From positions 11,802,011 to 11,866,010 of the forward strand of contig NC_088210.1 of assembly GCF_037126465.1 (NCBI RefSeq): a DNA stretch of 64,000 bases, in the 5' to 3' direction. A program made the translations under genes and the position numbers. Positions within the stretch are counted from its first letter, which is position 1. Every line of letters begins with the position of its first letter. The DNA is from Ornithodoros turicata (Eukaryota; Arthropoda; Arachnida; Ixodida; Argasidae). This document shows positions 47,170 through 57,902 of this stretch, one piece after another. Below the pieces are notes generated by a model. The model made no database searches, was not told the DNA's origin, and was given only the letters and a program-made list of their open reading frames with translations.

Positions 47170-47336
47170 TCATCGCTTTAGGATTCGTCGTATCTGGCTG
47201 TTCTGGTGCTGAATGGTGCCTTCAGCGAGATCCGCTTTTTCGTTGATTGTTGAGAGTAGCTCACTTTGGTCGTCCAATTCTTTGCCCAGACCTCGAGCCA
47301 AGTTCTTCAGCCTCCCTAGTCCACTGCCAAGTTCCG
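47170..47336 (-). CDS. SNAP29: SNAP29 exon 4: Qc SNARE and stop
   Basis: Starts in phase 1 after GTTATAG: AELGSGLGRLKNLARGLGKE, then DDQSELLSTINEK, ending ILKR and TGA at 47172-47170. It is absent from simple ORF scans because it has no internal Met. Confidence 0.92.
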
Positions 47337-50300
47337 CTATAACAACAACAACAACATTTTTAAGAAGATGAATGGGGAGTTACTATAGGACAAGAGTTAA
47401 TGTAAAAATTTTTTTTTTCTTCGAAATTCAGGAGGTAGAAATTGAGTTAATAAACGTGCTCTAAATTCACGCGAATTCATGTAAAGAAAAACTTAGAGTA
47501 CGCTAAATTTTGAGATAAATCGGGCTTAGTTACTCGAATTAACTAAGGTTCGTTTGAGTTAACTAAACCTGAACTAAAGCTTACCTAAAAACTAACTTCT
47601 CAAACTCAAACTAAGGTTAGTAAAGTTAGTTTGAGTAACTGAGCTTAATTTATCCCCAAATTATCCCAAATTTATCCCCAAATACTGGTTTGGTACAAAC
47701 GATGATGTAATTGCTGCCAAAGAAGTTACACTCCTATAGACGTCTCAGTGGGGGCAAGTTGACGGGTGAAATTGAGCTTCACCCTACACTGGCAACCTTC
47801 GATTCGGGGAAGAATCTGGTCCCTATATCCCTAAAACTTTGGGCTCTACAAGTAAAGAATAAGGAGGAAATGCAATGTAACTATTACGATGCAGCACATT
47901 CAAAACCGAAAGAGAGTAAAATCAACCTTCAGCTGGAACCTGACCCTGCTAGGTCACTGGGTTGTGCCAACTCCACCTATCGTCAGTGACAACTTAAGTC
48001 CTAGAATTGGGGCCGCCCACTCCTCTGTGGAAGGCTTCTGCCGGTTGGCTACAAGCCTTTGCATGACGCGATGTAGTGGTGGCTCTCTTCCCCAGCGTCC
48101 CCACTTGGCTGCGCCACACTGCATTCGCCTTCGCGGAACGATTCATGTGTGGGGAGACGGGGTCAAGTGTATGACTCATGTTGTCACTGACAATAGTGTG
48201 AGCAAATCCTGATCGCTTAGACGAGATGAAGCAGTCATCAATCGAGGGTGTTTATGTTTATTCGCTCGGAGGCGCTCAGAGCGGAGGATGCGAGTTTGGA
48301 GGTTCGCTCAGTCTGGGCGCCAATCTCGCAGATCCTTCCCACAATTCCTCGGCTGGAGAAGAGAGCGGCTATTTTGAACTTGCCTTAATACCAGAATCAG
48401 GTTGTGGAACTAGTTGTAAGTGCTTAAATTTGGCCATTTGTCATAAGGTGACAAACCGTGCCCTGTGACATGCACCGGCTGGAAGCAGACAACATGGCAG
48501 CAGATATCGCGCAAGCTCACAGTCTTTCTCACTCGGTTGCATATGGAATTTTTTCTCTCGTTTTTTTTTTTCTTGCTTTCCCCTGACCAATCGATTTCCA
48601 AATCACTTCACGCACTTCTGCTCAGCTCTGATTCTGCTCCGAGCGAATAAACATAAACGCCCTAAGAGTCTGCACCAATCACAACATGCTTCTGGTGGTT
48701 GTAGGCACGGAGATAGCCGCCATCAGCCGCCATCAGCCTCAAGGGAAGCCATTGGTAGCCACAGAAAGTCTGCATTTGAAATTGTCTGCAATGACCGGCT
48801 GAAGTCGGCTGAAACAGATGACAGTGGTGAAGGAGGGAAAGGAAGCTCTTTAAGCAGGCTTTCTGTAGCTAATAAAACGTGGGGATTGAAGTTTTTGCCT
48901 TTCTCCAGAGAGGCATTTTTGGAATACTCTCGACATCCGTCGTCTGCTCTTGCCATGTACTCCATCAAATAGCTGTCAAACTACGCCACTATTGAGCGTG
49001 GGATTTTCGATACTGTGGTCAGCGGTCCGCGAGGAATGGAATGACACCATAGTTCCGAAATCCTCTGGAAATGATACGACAGTCCTTTTAAAGGTGGTGT
49101 CCAAAAAAAAAAGAAAAAAAAGCTGACCTGAAGGTGCGATTGGAATAGTGGGTGCAAGAAATACCTGCGTTCTAGCTTTCGGCGGTGTCGGATTGCAACC
49201 AGCCTGGCGACACTATTACCTTAAACTTCACAACGCCGGACTCCTCGCGGACACCACCTTTAAGAACCCATTGTGAACCTACATTGTGGACACTTCCAAC
49301 ATACCCAAATTGGAGTCTAGCCTTTCTTCGACTTCAGCTGTTCGGCTGCGGTAATCGGTCTGCAGCTGCGGCTTTCCGTAGTAGTCGGTCGTGGAACCGT
49401 CGTCTAGGCTGGACCCAAAATCTTCAGTGTCGATGCCGCGCATCTTTAGTGCAGGATGCACCGCACTCTTGGGACCGCTCTCCAACTTCACCCTCTCCAG
49501 CGCCTTTTCAAGCTCCGTGGTCGGCCTCGGCTCTGGTTCACTGTCTCGTGGAGGCGCGGGTGCCCGAGTAGTGTCGCTGCTGCTCCCTCTGTTGAAGTAG
49601 CTTTTAATGCCACCAAAAATGCTCTGGAAGGAAAGTAATTACTTACTTACCGTAAAATTCGTCGATTTCACGAGGAACGTATCTACGCTTTTTGGTGCGG
49701 GGCTTACTCGCGAAACAAGTTTTGCGGGAGCTTAAATTCGCCTAAAATGCGGGCTCACGTTTCTCGGTGATCCCGGCAATCAGCCCGCTGAAGCTACGTT
49801 CTGATGAAGAGAGAGTAGTTTCCGATAACAATGCGATCCCCGCAATCCCTGTTCGTAGTCTCAAACGAAGCAGCAGCTCTGTTGCATTCGGAAATTTCAC
49901 ACCCTGGTGTTGTTGTACCAGTTACTACACCACCCATGATGTTCGTATCAAAGTTAGTTTATATACGGTAAATAGTGTATCTACTTTGCGGGTACGTACT
50001 TAAATTAGCTAATTTTGGACGCTCACGAAAAATTGTTGCACGCAAAAAAAAAAGAAAGAAAAACTTTTACGCTATTCTGAAGCTGGCACAGACAAACACA
50101 ACACGAGCTTCAAGTTGCCCGGGAACACGAACAGTTGAAGAATGGTAGTCATCGAAAAAGCCAGACAGCGGCGTGATCTGAGCCATGCATCTCTCGATGA
50201 CCGGTAATCGAGAGATGCATGTACAAAGTGCTCTGGAAACATGCACAAGTGCACTGAAAAACACACTGTTTCAACGTCTGCGCTCAAACACAGCAATCTA

Positions 50301-53300
50301 TATCGTGCATGGATAGGAGACAGAGCCGTATATTAAAAGGGAGTCTCGCCACTGGGAAGAGTCACAAAAAGAGGCTCGACCTGTCAATCACAGTTTCGCT
50401 CCTCTGATTGGTTTGCTTTTTACCAAGGGAGTCGCCATGACACCGCACTGCCATCCAAAATGGCGACGAAAACAAACAGTGAAGCCGGGATTTCGTGACA
50501 AAAAATTTTCACAGATTAACCTGATTTTACGCTGCAATTGTACGTCCTAATATAAGTTTCTCGGAAATCAGTTTCATCTTGTGCTCATCCACTGATATCC
50601 AACTGAAAATAATACATTTTTGTCGACGTGTTAGGCCTAGTGAACACGGCGATCACAACGAAACCGTAACAAAAACGGTGCTGTGCTGTACAACCTTATA
50701 TTTAATTGCTGGATTTCATGGATATAAACACACTTGCCTTTTATATTCAAACTATTCATGTAGATTTGTTTAAAAAACATGCCGACGACAGAATCTGTGT
50801 CCCAGCAGGTGGTTCTGCCAGCAGCGGTACGACGACGGAAGCAGACGACAGTTCCCGACGTGCCTTACGCTCCCTAGGTGGCGCACATCAAATTTGCACC
50901 AAAAATCCACTAGTTTTGCAGATTGCGTGAGGTATCCATTCCAATCCCATCCAATCCACTTGCCACCCAAAATGGCGCTGCCCATGTTGGATACGGGGAC
51001 AAATAGTGAGGACAGGTTGATTGATAGCGCCCCATATTTCAGAACTCTATTGGTCGCAAAGCTGAAAAAGTGGGTGGAGCTTCAGATATAGGCATGACCC
51101 ATTAATGGCCAGACTCTGTTGGAGCATATTCTTGGGCGCCACCTTTATTTGTTTATTACTCTCAGATCCTCGAAGGCTATTAGAAGATTGTGAACGTCGG
51201 CTAAGCGTAGTGGTTAGTGCGCTCGACCGGCTATCGAGAGGTGTGCGGTTCAATTCTCGCCGCTATCCCGCTTTTTCGACCACCGCCGTATTTCAGCTGG
51301 GAACGAGAAGCAAAATTGTCACAGTATACTGACGAGTATTCTGCTGGCTACAAATTACTAGGGCAATGAGTGTACAAGAACGTAGAATGACACGCGTATT
51401 ACAAAAAACATTCAAAAATGCCTCGACATTTGGACAGGTTATTGCACTGTTCCACTGAAGCAACTTTCGGTGTCTTCGTCAAAGTATGTTGTTTTCCAGC
51501 TCTTCGTGTGCACATGCTTCATTCATGATCACATGAAAAGTTGAAACATAAGCTGTAATACTGTTGCAACTTAGTTGCGACAGTATTACAGTGCTATAAA
51601 GTGTACTGAAGTTGGAGACTGGTGCTTTAACTACTGTATAAGTAGTAATTTTCGCGAGGACCTATTTTTCGCGAAATTCGCGAACGCCCTTTTTTCGCGA
51701 ATTTGAAGTCCCGCAAATATTCGAACCAATGACAGAAAAATACGTGAAAGAAATATGTAAGAAATTTGACCCAGGACGCTGAGGCAACTTATGTATACGG
51801 AGTTTCTTACGCTGTTACACCGCATTGCCTCGCAAAGTGTTCAGTTCGCCGCTGCAACTGGAGACTGTAGTCCTGCCTTCACGTACGAATCCCCCGCGGA
51901 TGTAAGCCTCCCGTGATTCCGGTTCCTTGTAAGCCTGGATCATCCAGAAAGCGCGTATGCACTCTGTCACGCGTATAGACCTTTGGAAAAGTTGTGGCAT
52001 CACTACCAAGTGCCAATCGCACCTGCTCGATGCGATGACAGGAATGACGGGAGACAGGGCAATTGGGCAATGGCACAGATACGAGCCGAGTAGGACCCCT
52101 AATTGCATCCCTTGCAGTCAGAAGTGCTCAAAAGGAAGACAAATTGAACGAGTTACCCAGTTGGGATACCTCTTATTAGCTTCTTCCAAGAAGTTCAAGG
52201 TGGATGGCCCCTAAGATGCAGGGTGGACGCAGCGCGGTACCGCGAATTTAAGGTTCCGCGAATAATTGCCTGATCCTGGCTTCTCACAAATTCGCGAATT
52301 ATTGAGCCCACGAATTTAAGCACTTATACAGTATTTTTTAAAGAACCTCTTCTGTGTTTTCCATTCTTTTATATTTTTATATATTTTTATGGGAACTCTC
52401 ATACGTCATGCAAATTGTCATTCGAATATTACTGCCAGCGAAACCCCCATGTCCACATCAGGCTTTTGAAGGCCTCAAACAAACTGTGTTCCTAAAAAAG
52501 TACTAAATTTTTACCAATTGTCCCGAGGAACCAAGAATCTATTGAGCAGCTATGTCTGGACCCAGGGATTTTTCCAGCACCCCCTACGCTCCCTAAAATT
52601 TTGCAACACCCCTACAAATTGTCTGCAAGAAAGACCAAAAGAGACAGAAAAACTGCAAATATTGATGCCACACACCCGCTACGGAACGCTAACACCCCCG
52701 CCCGAGATGAAAATCCTGGGAATATCCCTGGACCCTCCTTCCTCTGTAACCTTACCGCGACGTTGATATGTGATCAATGATCTGTCACAGCTGCGCACTC
52801 ACTGCGACCCACAATACATCTCAGCACAACAAACCTTCATGGAGTTGAGATGTTTTTGGCTGGTTTTCATGCTTGAATTGATGTTGTCCAACTTTTGGTC
52901 GACGTTCTTGAGCTGCTCTCCTTGACGAACGAGTTCCTGAATGAGGAAAGAAAGAATGCCCGATTCCAATAATGTTCGAAATTGGAACACTAAGCATTGA
53001 CATCACCGCGAACAATCCAGCACTGTCAACGGGGAAGTTACGTTGTGCAGCCCGTTTGTCGAAGAGTCGAGTTTGTGGCGGAGCGCTAAACGCGACCACT
53101 TTTTTCTTACCTCCGCAGTTGATATTCCGACTTGTTCCGTATCGTACAGTACTCGTACAGCAGAACTGGAAGTCTGTAACATGCTGTCTTCCAGTTGTCG
53201 TCGTTCCTGAAGCAGTTGTTCACGTCTTTGCTCCCACTGGTCAGCAGCCGGGTTGACTCCATTTCCTAGCATGTAACCCGAAGAGCCCTGCCTTGGATGA

Positions 53301-53371
53301 TTTAGAAATGTGAAGTCGTCCACGTCTTCAGTGTCGCCGTCAAAAAACGGATTTTTGCTCACGTTCGCCAT
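47170..53371 (-). CDS. SNAP29: Synaptosomal-associated protein 29 (Qbc-SNARE), 4 exons
   Basis: Minus-strand exons 53371-53111, 52936-52835, 49623-49305 and 47336-47170 total 849 nt, 282 aa plus stop; all junction phases agree. The N-terminus MANVSKNPFFDGD carries the NPF motif (residues 7-9) used by SNAP29 to bind EH-domain proteins. The Qb SNARE helix (about 60-120) has zero-layer Gln92 in ELVRQGEQL. The Qc helix (about 220-280) has Gln251 in ELDDQSELL. No cysteine is present anywhere, so the palmitoylated loop of SNAP25 is absent, as expected for SNAP29. Known role: cytosolic SNARE pairing with syntaxins (for example syntaxin 17) and VAMPs in autophagosome-lysosome and other fusion. The last donor was chosen as GTATGT at 49304 rather than GTAGGT at 49282 because only it keeps frame with exon 4. 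Confidence 0.93.
47396..47848 (+). repeat. Degraded TAGAGCCTGAAG-family MITE in SNAP29 intron 3
   Basis: Shares the family's inner order (AATAAACGTGC, ATGATGTAATTGC, GTCTCAGTG, CAACCTTCGATTCGGGGAAG) and ends near CTTTGGGCTCTA. An extra tandem of AACTAA-type sequence lies at about 47540-47640. Confidence 0.5.
48245..48663. repeat. TIR element in SNAP29 intron 3
   Basis: Inverted ends of at least 27 bp (AGGGTGTTTATGTTTATTCG and its inverse, with one mismatch) enclose 419 bp. No ORF of note. Confidence 0.7.
49088..49265. repeat. Short inverted-repeat element beside SNAP29 exon 3
   Basis: TTAAAGGTGGTGTCC near 49090 and GGACACCACCTTTAA near 49250 form perfect 15-bp ends about 175 bp apart. It lies in intron 3, about 40 bp from the exon 3 donor. 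Confidence 0.6.
49305..49623 (-). CDS. SNAP29: SNAP29 exon 3: linker and start of Qc SNARE
   Basis: Starts SIFGGIKSYFNRG after CCTTCCAG, a conserved SNAP29 linker start. It continues through a Pro/Glu-rich linker to RTAEVEERLDSNL. It ends in phase 1 at donor GTATGT. Confidence 0.9.
50184..50221. repeat. Perfect 15-bp hairpin in SNAP29 intron 2
   Basis: CATGCATCTCTCGAT (50184-50198) and ATCGAGAGATGCATG (50207-50221) are exact reverse complements around an 8-nt loop. Confidence 0.85.
51185..51270 (+). repeat. tRNA-like SINE head
   Basis: Box A-like TAAGCGTAGTGGTTAGTGCG and box B-like GCGGTTCAATTCTCG lie at tRNA spacing, but the acceptor ends do not pair. Read as a SINE rather than a working tRNA gene. 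In SNAP29 intron 2. Confidence 0.5.
51634..52331. repeat. TA-flanked MITE with TTCGCG-rich ends
   Basis: Inverted ends CTGTATAAGT and ACTTATACAG follow or precede TA (51632-51633, 52332-52333). Both subterminal regions are rich in TTCGCGAA-type sequence. 698 bp, no transposase recognised. In SNAP29 intron 2. Confidence 0.65.
52557..52736. repeat. Inverted-repeat element in SNAP29 intron 2
   Basis: GGACCCAGGGATTTTTCCAG at the left and ATATCCCTGGACC at the right are inverted, with CCCCC-rich neighbours. Lies about 100 bp from exon 2. Borders approximate. Confidence 0.5.
52835..52936 (-). CDS. SNAP29: SNAP29 exon 2: Qb SNARE core
   Basis: 34 codons, ELVRQGEQLKNVDQKLDNIN to HLNSMK. Acceptor TCATTCAG, donor GTTTGT, phase 0 on both sides. 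Confidence 0.92.
53111..53371 (-). CDS. SNAP29: SNAP29 exon 1
   Basis: Residues 1-87, from ATG at 53371 to ISTAE, donor GTAAGA. Holds the NPF motif, an acidic stretch, and the start of the Qb SNARE helix (QWEQRREQLLQERRQLEDSM). Confidence 0.93.
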
Positions 53372-56204
53372 CCCAAACGTTTGGATAATGCAGTGGATCG
53401 GATAGAAAACTGAGAACGGAACTGCTACGTACTTCTCACCTGCTTCTCACTACCACTACCCCCCCAAGCGGCCGATGTTGTTGCCAGACGTCAAAACATC
53501 GTACACCGGATATCGTTGGAGCGATATTGGGCATTGATAGCCATCAAGAAAGGTTTCTGCTTTCAAGTACAATGTCCGATAGAAGGAAAAAAAGAGAGAG
53601 AGAAAGAAATATTAACGGTTTTATTTCGGAGTTGTAGAACATTTGATAGTTTCCCGTCCGTGTGCGAAATGCACCACAGCCGGCCCAGGATGCACATTCT
53701 CCCAGGGCGTTAGTGGTGACGTTGCCCACCTCTGTGAGGCCGACAACGGCGAGCCCTTTTCACCATCACACCTTCACCACCACCACCGCAGCACGCAATA
53801 GTTTCGAGCGAGAAGCGTATCCCTATGACAGGGGCGGACCCAGACCCTCGGTTGGGGAGAGCGGGGGGGGAGGGGTCTTTGTCGGGACGGTTTTGGGGGA
53901 AATGGAGAGAGAAAAACTGACGTTTCGGAGGCGATCCCCCCCCCCCCCCCCCCCGCCACTGCATTATAATGGATTTCTTGGTCACCGTAGAGAGCATAAT
54001 ATCCAGCAGCATAGCCAGAAAAATATTTTAGGAGGGTTCCATCGTTTCTATGGGGACTTTACATGGGAGAGGACGACTTTCCCTCGTTTCCCTCCCCCAA
54101 GTGCACTACCTATAAAGGTTCTTTTTTTTTGGGGGGGGGAGGAGGGGTTGCACACGTGTATCCTATCGTGTCATAGTGACCATGAAAAATTACATATAAA
54201 AATCTACTTGTCTGTCTATAACGCAGTCAACGAACTTTTGTCTTTGCCTTCGAGCACTACTCTAGTCACGAGATATTGGATTTCTATGTGGAACCCTTTC
54301 AAGACAGATGTCGGCAGAGTTCTTCTTCTTCTTCTTCCACCACTAAGCACAGGTGTCCACAAGCCACACAGGGCGACTGGCCAGGGTGTTGAGCGGGGTA
54401 ATCACTGTCGGCAGAGTTCTCCTCAAAGTTGGACCATGGAACATGCAGACGTCGCGTTTTTTCTCTAGCTGTTACGTGATCGAGAAGGGAAGGTTCACAT
54501 ATGGGGTCGGGGTTTTTAAGTCGGTTCAGCTCCACGCGTTGCACAATAATCTACTTCTAGCTTTGAGATGCACGACGCCATAGGATGTGCAGTTTGTGAC
54601 GCGCCTGGCAACATCGGTCCCCGAATATTCCGTTTTCCGTCTCCACGCCACGCCGGAAGGCTTCCAACGTTGAGTGAAGGGCGGAGACGCTCGTCCTATT
54701 GCTAGGAGAGCAAAGTCGTCGCTAACTCACAATGACGTCGCTACTCAGAATCGAAGGAGCTCGTGGATGAGGCGTGTTAGACACTGACGGATTTTGCGTA
54801 CTGGTCAGGCCAGGCAAGCCATACTTTTACGTCACGAAACGGTAGCTTCCTTTCATTTATTTCATTTATTTTATTTATTCTCATTGCATATATTTCATTT
54901 CATCTATTTTAGCCCGTAGTGGCAACTTCCGAAAATCCTGTCCTGCCACAAATCAATGAGAAGACGTCGAAACAGAAATACGGCTGCCAAGACAAGGGGG
55001 AACGTTAATGGGAGACACTCAACAACCGCAGCCCAACGATTCCATTTCGGATGCGAAAGAAGCACACTTTCGGGAGTTTTAGCAACTCGGCAGCACTCCG
55101 CGGAAACTATGAAAGAAACTGTCAAGTCAAAAAACAGCCACGCGATTTCAACAACTTCGAAGGGATCAGGCGTATCATGCTTTCCGGAGCGTTATCGTAA
55201 AGGCCTTCCTACCTGCTAACACTTCTTATACGTATTCTAAGGCAGTTGATGGGGGAGTTCTGGCAGGAGAGGGCGATAGGGTGGATGGAACGGATGCAAG
55301 TACAGGTAAAAATCAAAGGAACATAAATACAAAAGCATGGGTATCAGAAAGGAAACATAGCGCGGGCCTAAGGGATTACACAGGAAACGAGAAGGCATAT
55401 GTTGTTTGGAAAGTTGGTCCAAACTCTCAACTTGTCCAACTTTCCAGTTTTGGGAAGTTGGAAAGTCGCGGCATGTTTGTTTATGTCTGTCGTTCGCGTT
55501 TTGTTCTGCGAAAGGAAGACAGAAAATGGGAAGGATTGTTTGAGGAGCATTTTCAAATTCGAAACCGAGAATCCTTCTTCCCTTCCTTTCCCCACTACGG
55601 ACAAAGGACAAGAAGCGCCATATTGGTCGAGTTTTATTTTTCTTCTTCTTATTTCTTTGTTCCAATTGTATAGGCTTCCGTGTACGCGATTTTTGTCGTC
55701 CAGCAACCCCAAGTTTTGCTCATTGGGGCTGTGAAAATAGCAGCCAGTGCAAAAGCGGGATGCAGCAGAGTGTATACGGTGAGTGGACTAGACAGTATAC
55801 AGTATATGTATACCGTAACGTTGCAGATGAAATGCACGTGGGTAACACGCGGTGTTGCTGTCAACGATGAAAGATGAAAGTCACCACTGAAAAGGTTAGC
55901 CAGCTGTACGGATCGAACCCACATCTTCTGGATTACCGGTCCAGGGAACCGGAACATCAGTTTCTCCCTTGTTGCTGTCAACCACTGCTGTGTCGCCAAC
56001 AGCAACAACGAACGTACATTTGTGTTATTTGAGAATCGAAAGGACGTGCCTGCTTGACTACTGTTTTCTGACTACATTTTCCAGAACTAGTTCGAAAAGG
56101 TTTAGACAGAGATAAACGGAGATGAACGCCAACAGAACCAATATGCCCGAACCCAAACTGAACGAAAAAAAAAAAATGATAATAACGGTTCCGATCCCTG
56201 TGTC
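53372..56204. other. Between SNAP29 and the hAT element; no gene seen
   Basis: Should contain the SNAP29 promoter next to 53371, but no TATA box or initiator can be singled out. A CAGTGGC-type MITE relative lies at about 54005-54120. The open frames at 53662-54468 and 55281-55673 have no recognisable domain. Confidence 0.45.
55866..55970 (-). mobile_element. tRNA-derived SINE, short copy
   Basis: 105 bp of the same family as 35140-35460 (GATGAAAGTCACCACTGAAA, GGATCGAACCCACATCTTCT). Perfect 12-bp target duplication GTTGCTGTCAAC at 55854-55865 and 55971-55982. Confidence 0.82.
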
Positions 56205-56212
56205 CACAAGAG

Positions 56213-57236
56213 CAGGGTGTCGGAGCGAACCGAAAAAAAAAAACAAAAAAAAAACGCTATTTTGGTGCGAACCGGAGCGGAATCGAAACCGTATACGTTT
56301 TTTTTTTTTTTTCGCTCAGGAGGGAAACCGAAAAATTTATTGAACGGTTTTCAGTCTAAGAAAAAGCTTCGCCGGTTTGGACTACGAATGAGCGAATGAA
56401 ACTGACGTCGTGTGCTCTGAAGTCATATGTCACGGATACTTTACGAGGGTTACGGTTACGGTGGAATGTATGTCGGTATATACTATGACCCCTTGGTAAC
56501 GTTTTATCGTTTGCGCACATAGACTTACAGGTACATATGTGACCGTTTGTGATTCTCTACCAATGTGCCGTAGTGTTCGTTTTAATTTCATTCGCACAAA
56601 CCCTCCTGAACTAAACACGACCCAAGGGGGCTGCGTAACGGCTTCTCTATCGGTAATGTCGCGCAACGCGTCCCTTATTTGAGAACAGCGAAGTTGAATA
56701 CATTTACGTATCCGCGAGGGCAAGCGCGTACGAAGCGACGCTTCTTTTGTGGACAGGACAGGAAGAAAAGAAAGAGAAGAGAAACAGGAGAGAAAACCTC
56801 GATTTGCGTCGTACTCGTGCGGTGGTGCTTGCTGGCTAGGAAGCAGCAACAGACATTCGGATGAGACGCGATCGCACCAATCCAGCAAGAAAGTACTTTA
56901 CGTATGACATCACGACAAACAAGTCCGTCTGTATCATGCACTTCAAGAAAGGGGAAAGCCTATTTGAACAGACAAGTCACCTACAGGAACCAGGAGCTAC
57001 CAATTTCACAGCTGCCCTATTAATATTAAAAACCATGTGTGCGGAATAAACGGGTTTACATTTTGCAACATTGATTTTCTTTCTCTGGGAATGAATATGC
57101 CCACCAGAAGCGGAACCGGTTCAAAACCGGTATGAACCGTTATTTTTTTTTGCTCCGGAGCAGAACCGGTACCGGACCGTTTATGATAGAACCGGAACGA
57201 AAACCGGAACGAAAAACGTTTCGGTTCGACACCCTG
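56213..57236 (+). mobile_element. hAT-type element with perfect 8-bp target duplication
   Basis: 1024 bp. Ends CAGGGTGTCGGAGCGAACCG and CGGTTCGACACCCTG, with target duplication CACAAGAG at 56205-56212 and 57237-57244. A short + frame at about 56861-57046 (RKYFTYDITTNKSVCIMH) loosely resembles the BED finger at the start of hAT transposases, without the rest. Non-autonomous. It ends 666 bp before the kinase ORF. Confidence 0.75.
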
Positions 57237-57244
57237 CACAAGAG

Positions 57245-57902
57245 CAATTAGCTGCTTGCTACACCGCTCGATTTGCAAGAGCCGACGTTTAGATTTGTGA
57301 CATTTTGTGAACCTGGACATGGACTTGTTGCCATTTCCGCGACCAGCCTTCTACTTCTTTTGGAAACACAGTTTTTCACTTTTGAAGCCCATCTAAGAAA
57401 TAAAATAGTGAATGAACTGTTCTTTGTCATATATCTTTCACCTTCGAAGGTTTCAACATGGCCCGTAGAAAAGTTCACCGCTCATCGTCTGGAGGTGCAC
57501 GTTTACAAATTTCGGATTCAATTATGTCTTCCTCTTGAAAACGTTCGTAAAAGCAGCGGCTACTAGCATTTTCAATCCGATCGCGAAACGACCTGTAGAA
57601 CAAGCCCGTTGTGACGTCCCGGGTCACGTCCGGCCTTGGAGGAAGGAATGACGCAATGACGTCTTCCGCCTGCTCGGGTGCCTACCGCATACGAGGCGCC
57701 TGCGATTCGGAAGCTAGCTATGCTGAGTCGTTGGCTGAAGCTGATGCAACTTTCATGCAATCTTTATTGGATGCCAAGGCGGACGCTCATACGTGAAAGT
57801 GAAGACCGACTTCTATCGAGCGCAGTATACACGTTCCCTATTTTACTAGATGTTTAATAGCGTGACATTAACAAGACTACGACGTCTGAGAAGGGAGCAC
57901 AG
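57245..57902. other. Upstream region of the kinase ORF
   Basis: Small frames (57458-57535 starting MARRKVHRSSSGG; 57611-57796) are present but none joins the kinase in frame by an obvious splice. The kinase frame is open upstream only to TAG at 57858-57860, which could also be an acceptor (TTTAATAG). No RWD domain is recognisable. Confidence 0.45.

Noticed and set aside
49281..49282. GTAGGT as the SNAP29 exon 3 donor with the main exon 4 acceptor
   Set aside because: Phase 2 does not fit the acceptor at 47336 (phase 1 needed); GTATGT at 49304 gives an in-frame junction and a better match to the SNAP29 Qc helix.
53662..54468. 268-codon open frame upstream of the kinase
   Set aside because: No domain is recognised. 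It crosses a MITE, G/C runs and poly-T tracts, and has low-complexity composition; it looks like a chance ORF.
55281..55734. Overlapping + frames of 130 and 111 codons
   Set aside because: The same stretch is open in three frames on both strands; no domain and no splice context.
57611..57796. 62-codon frame as the missing N-terminus of the kinase
   Set aside because: No splice pair joins it to the kinase frame in phase and no RWD features are visible.
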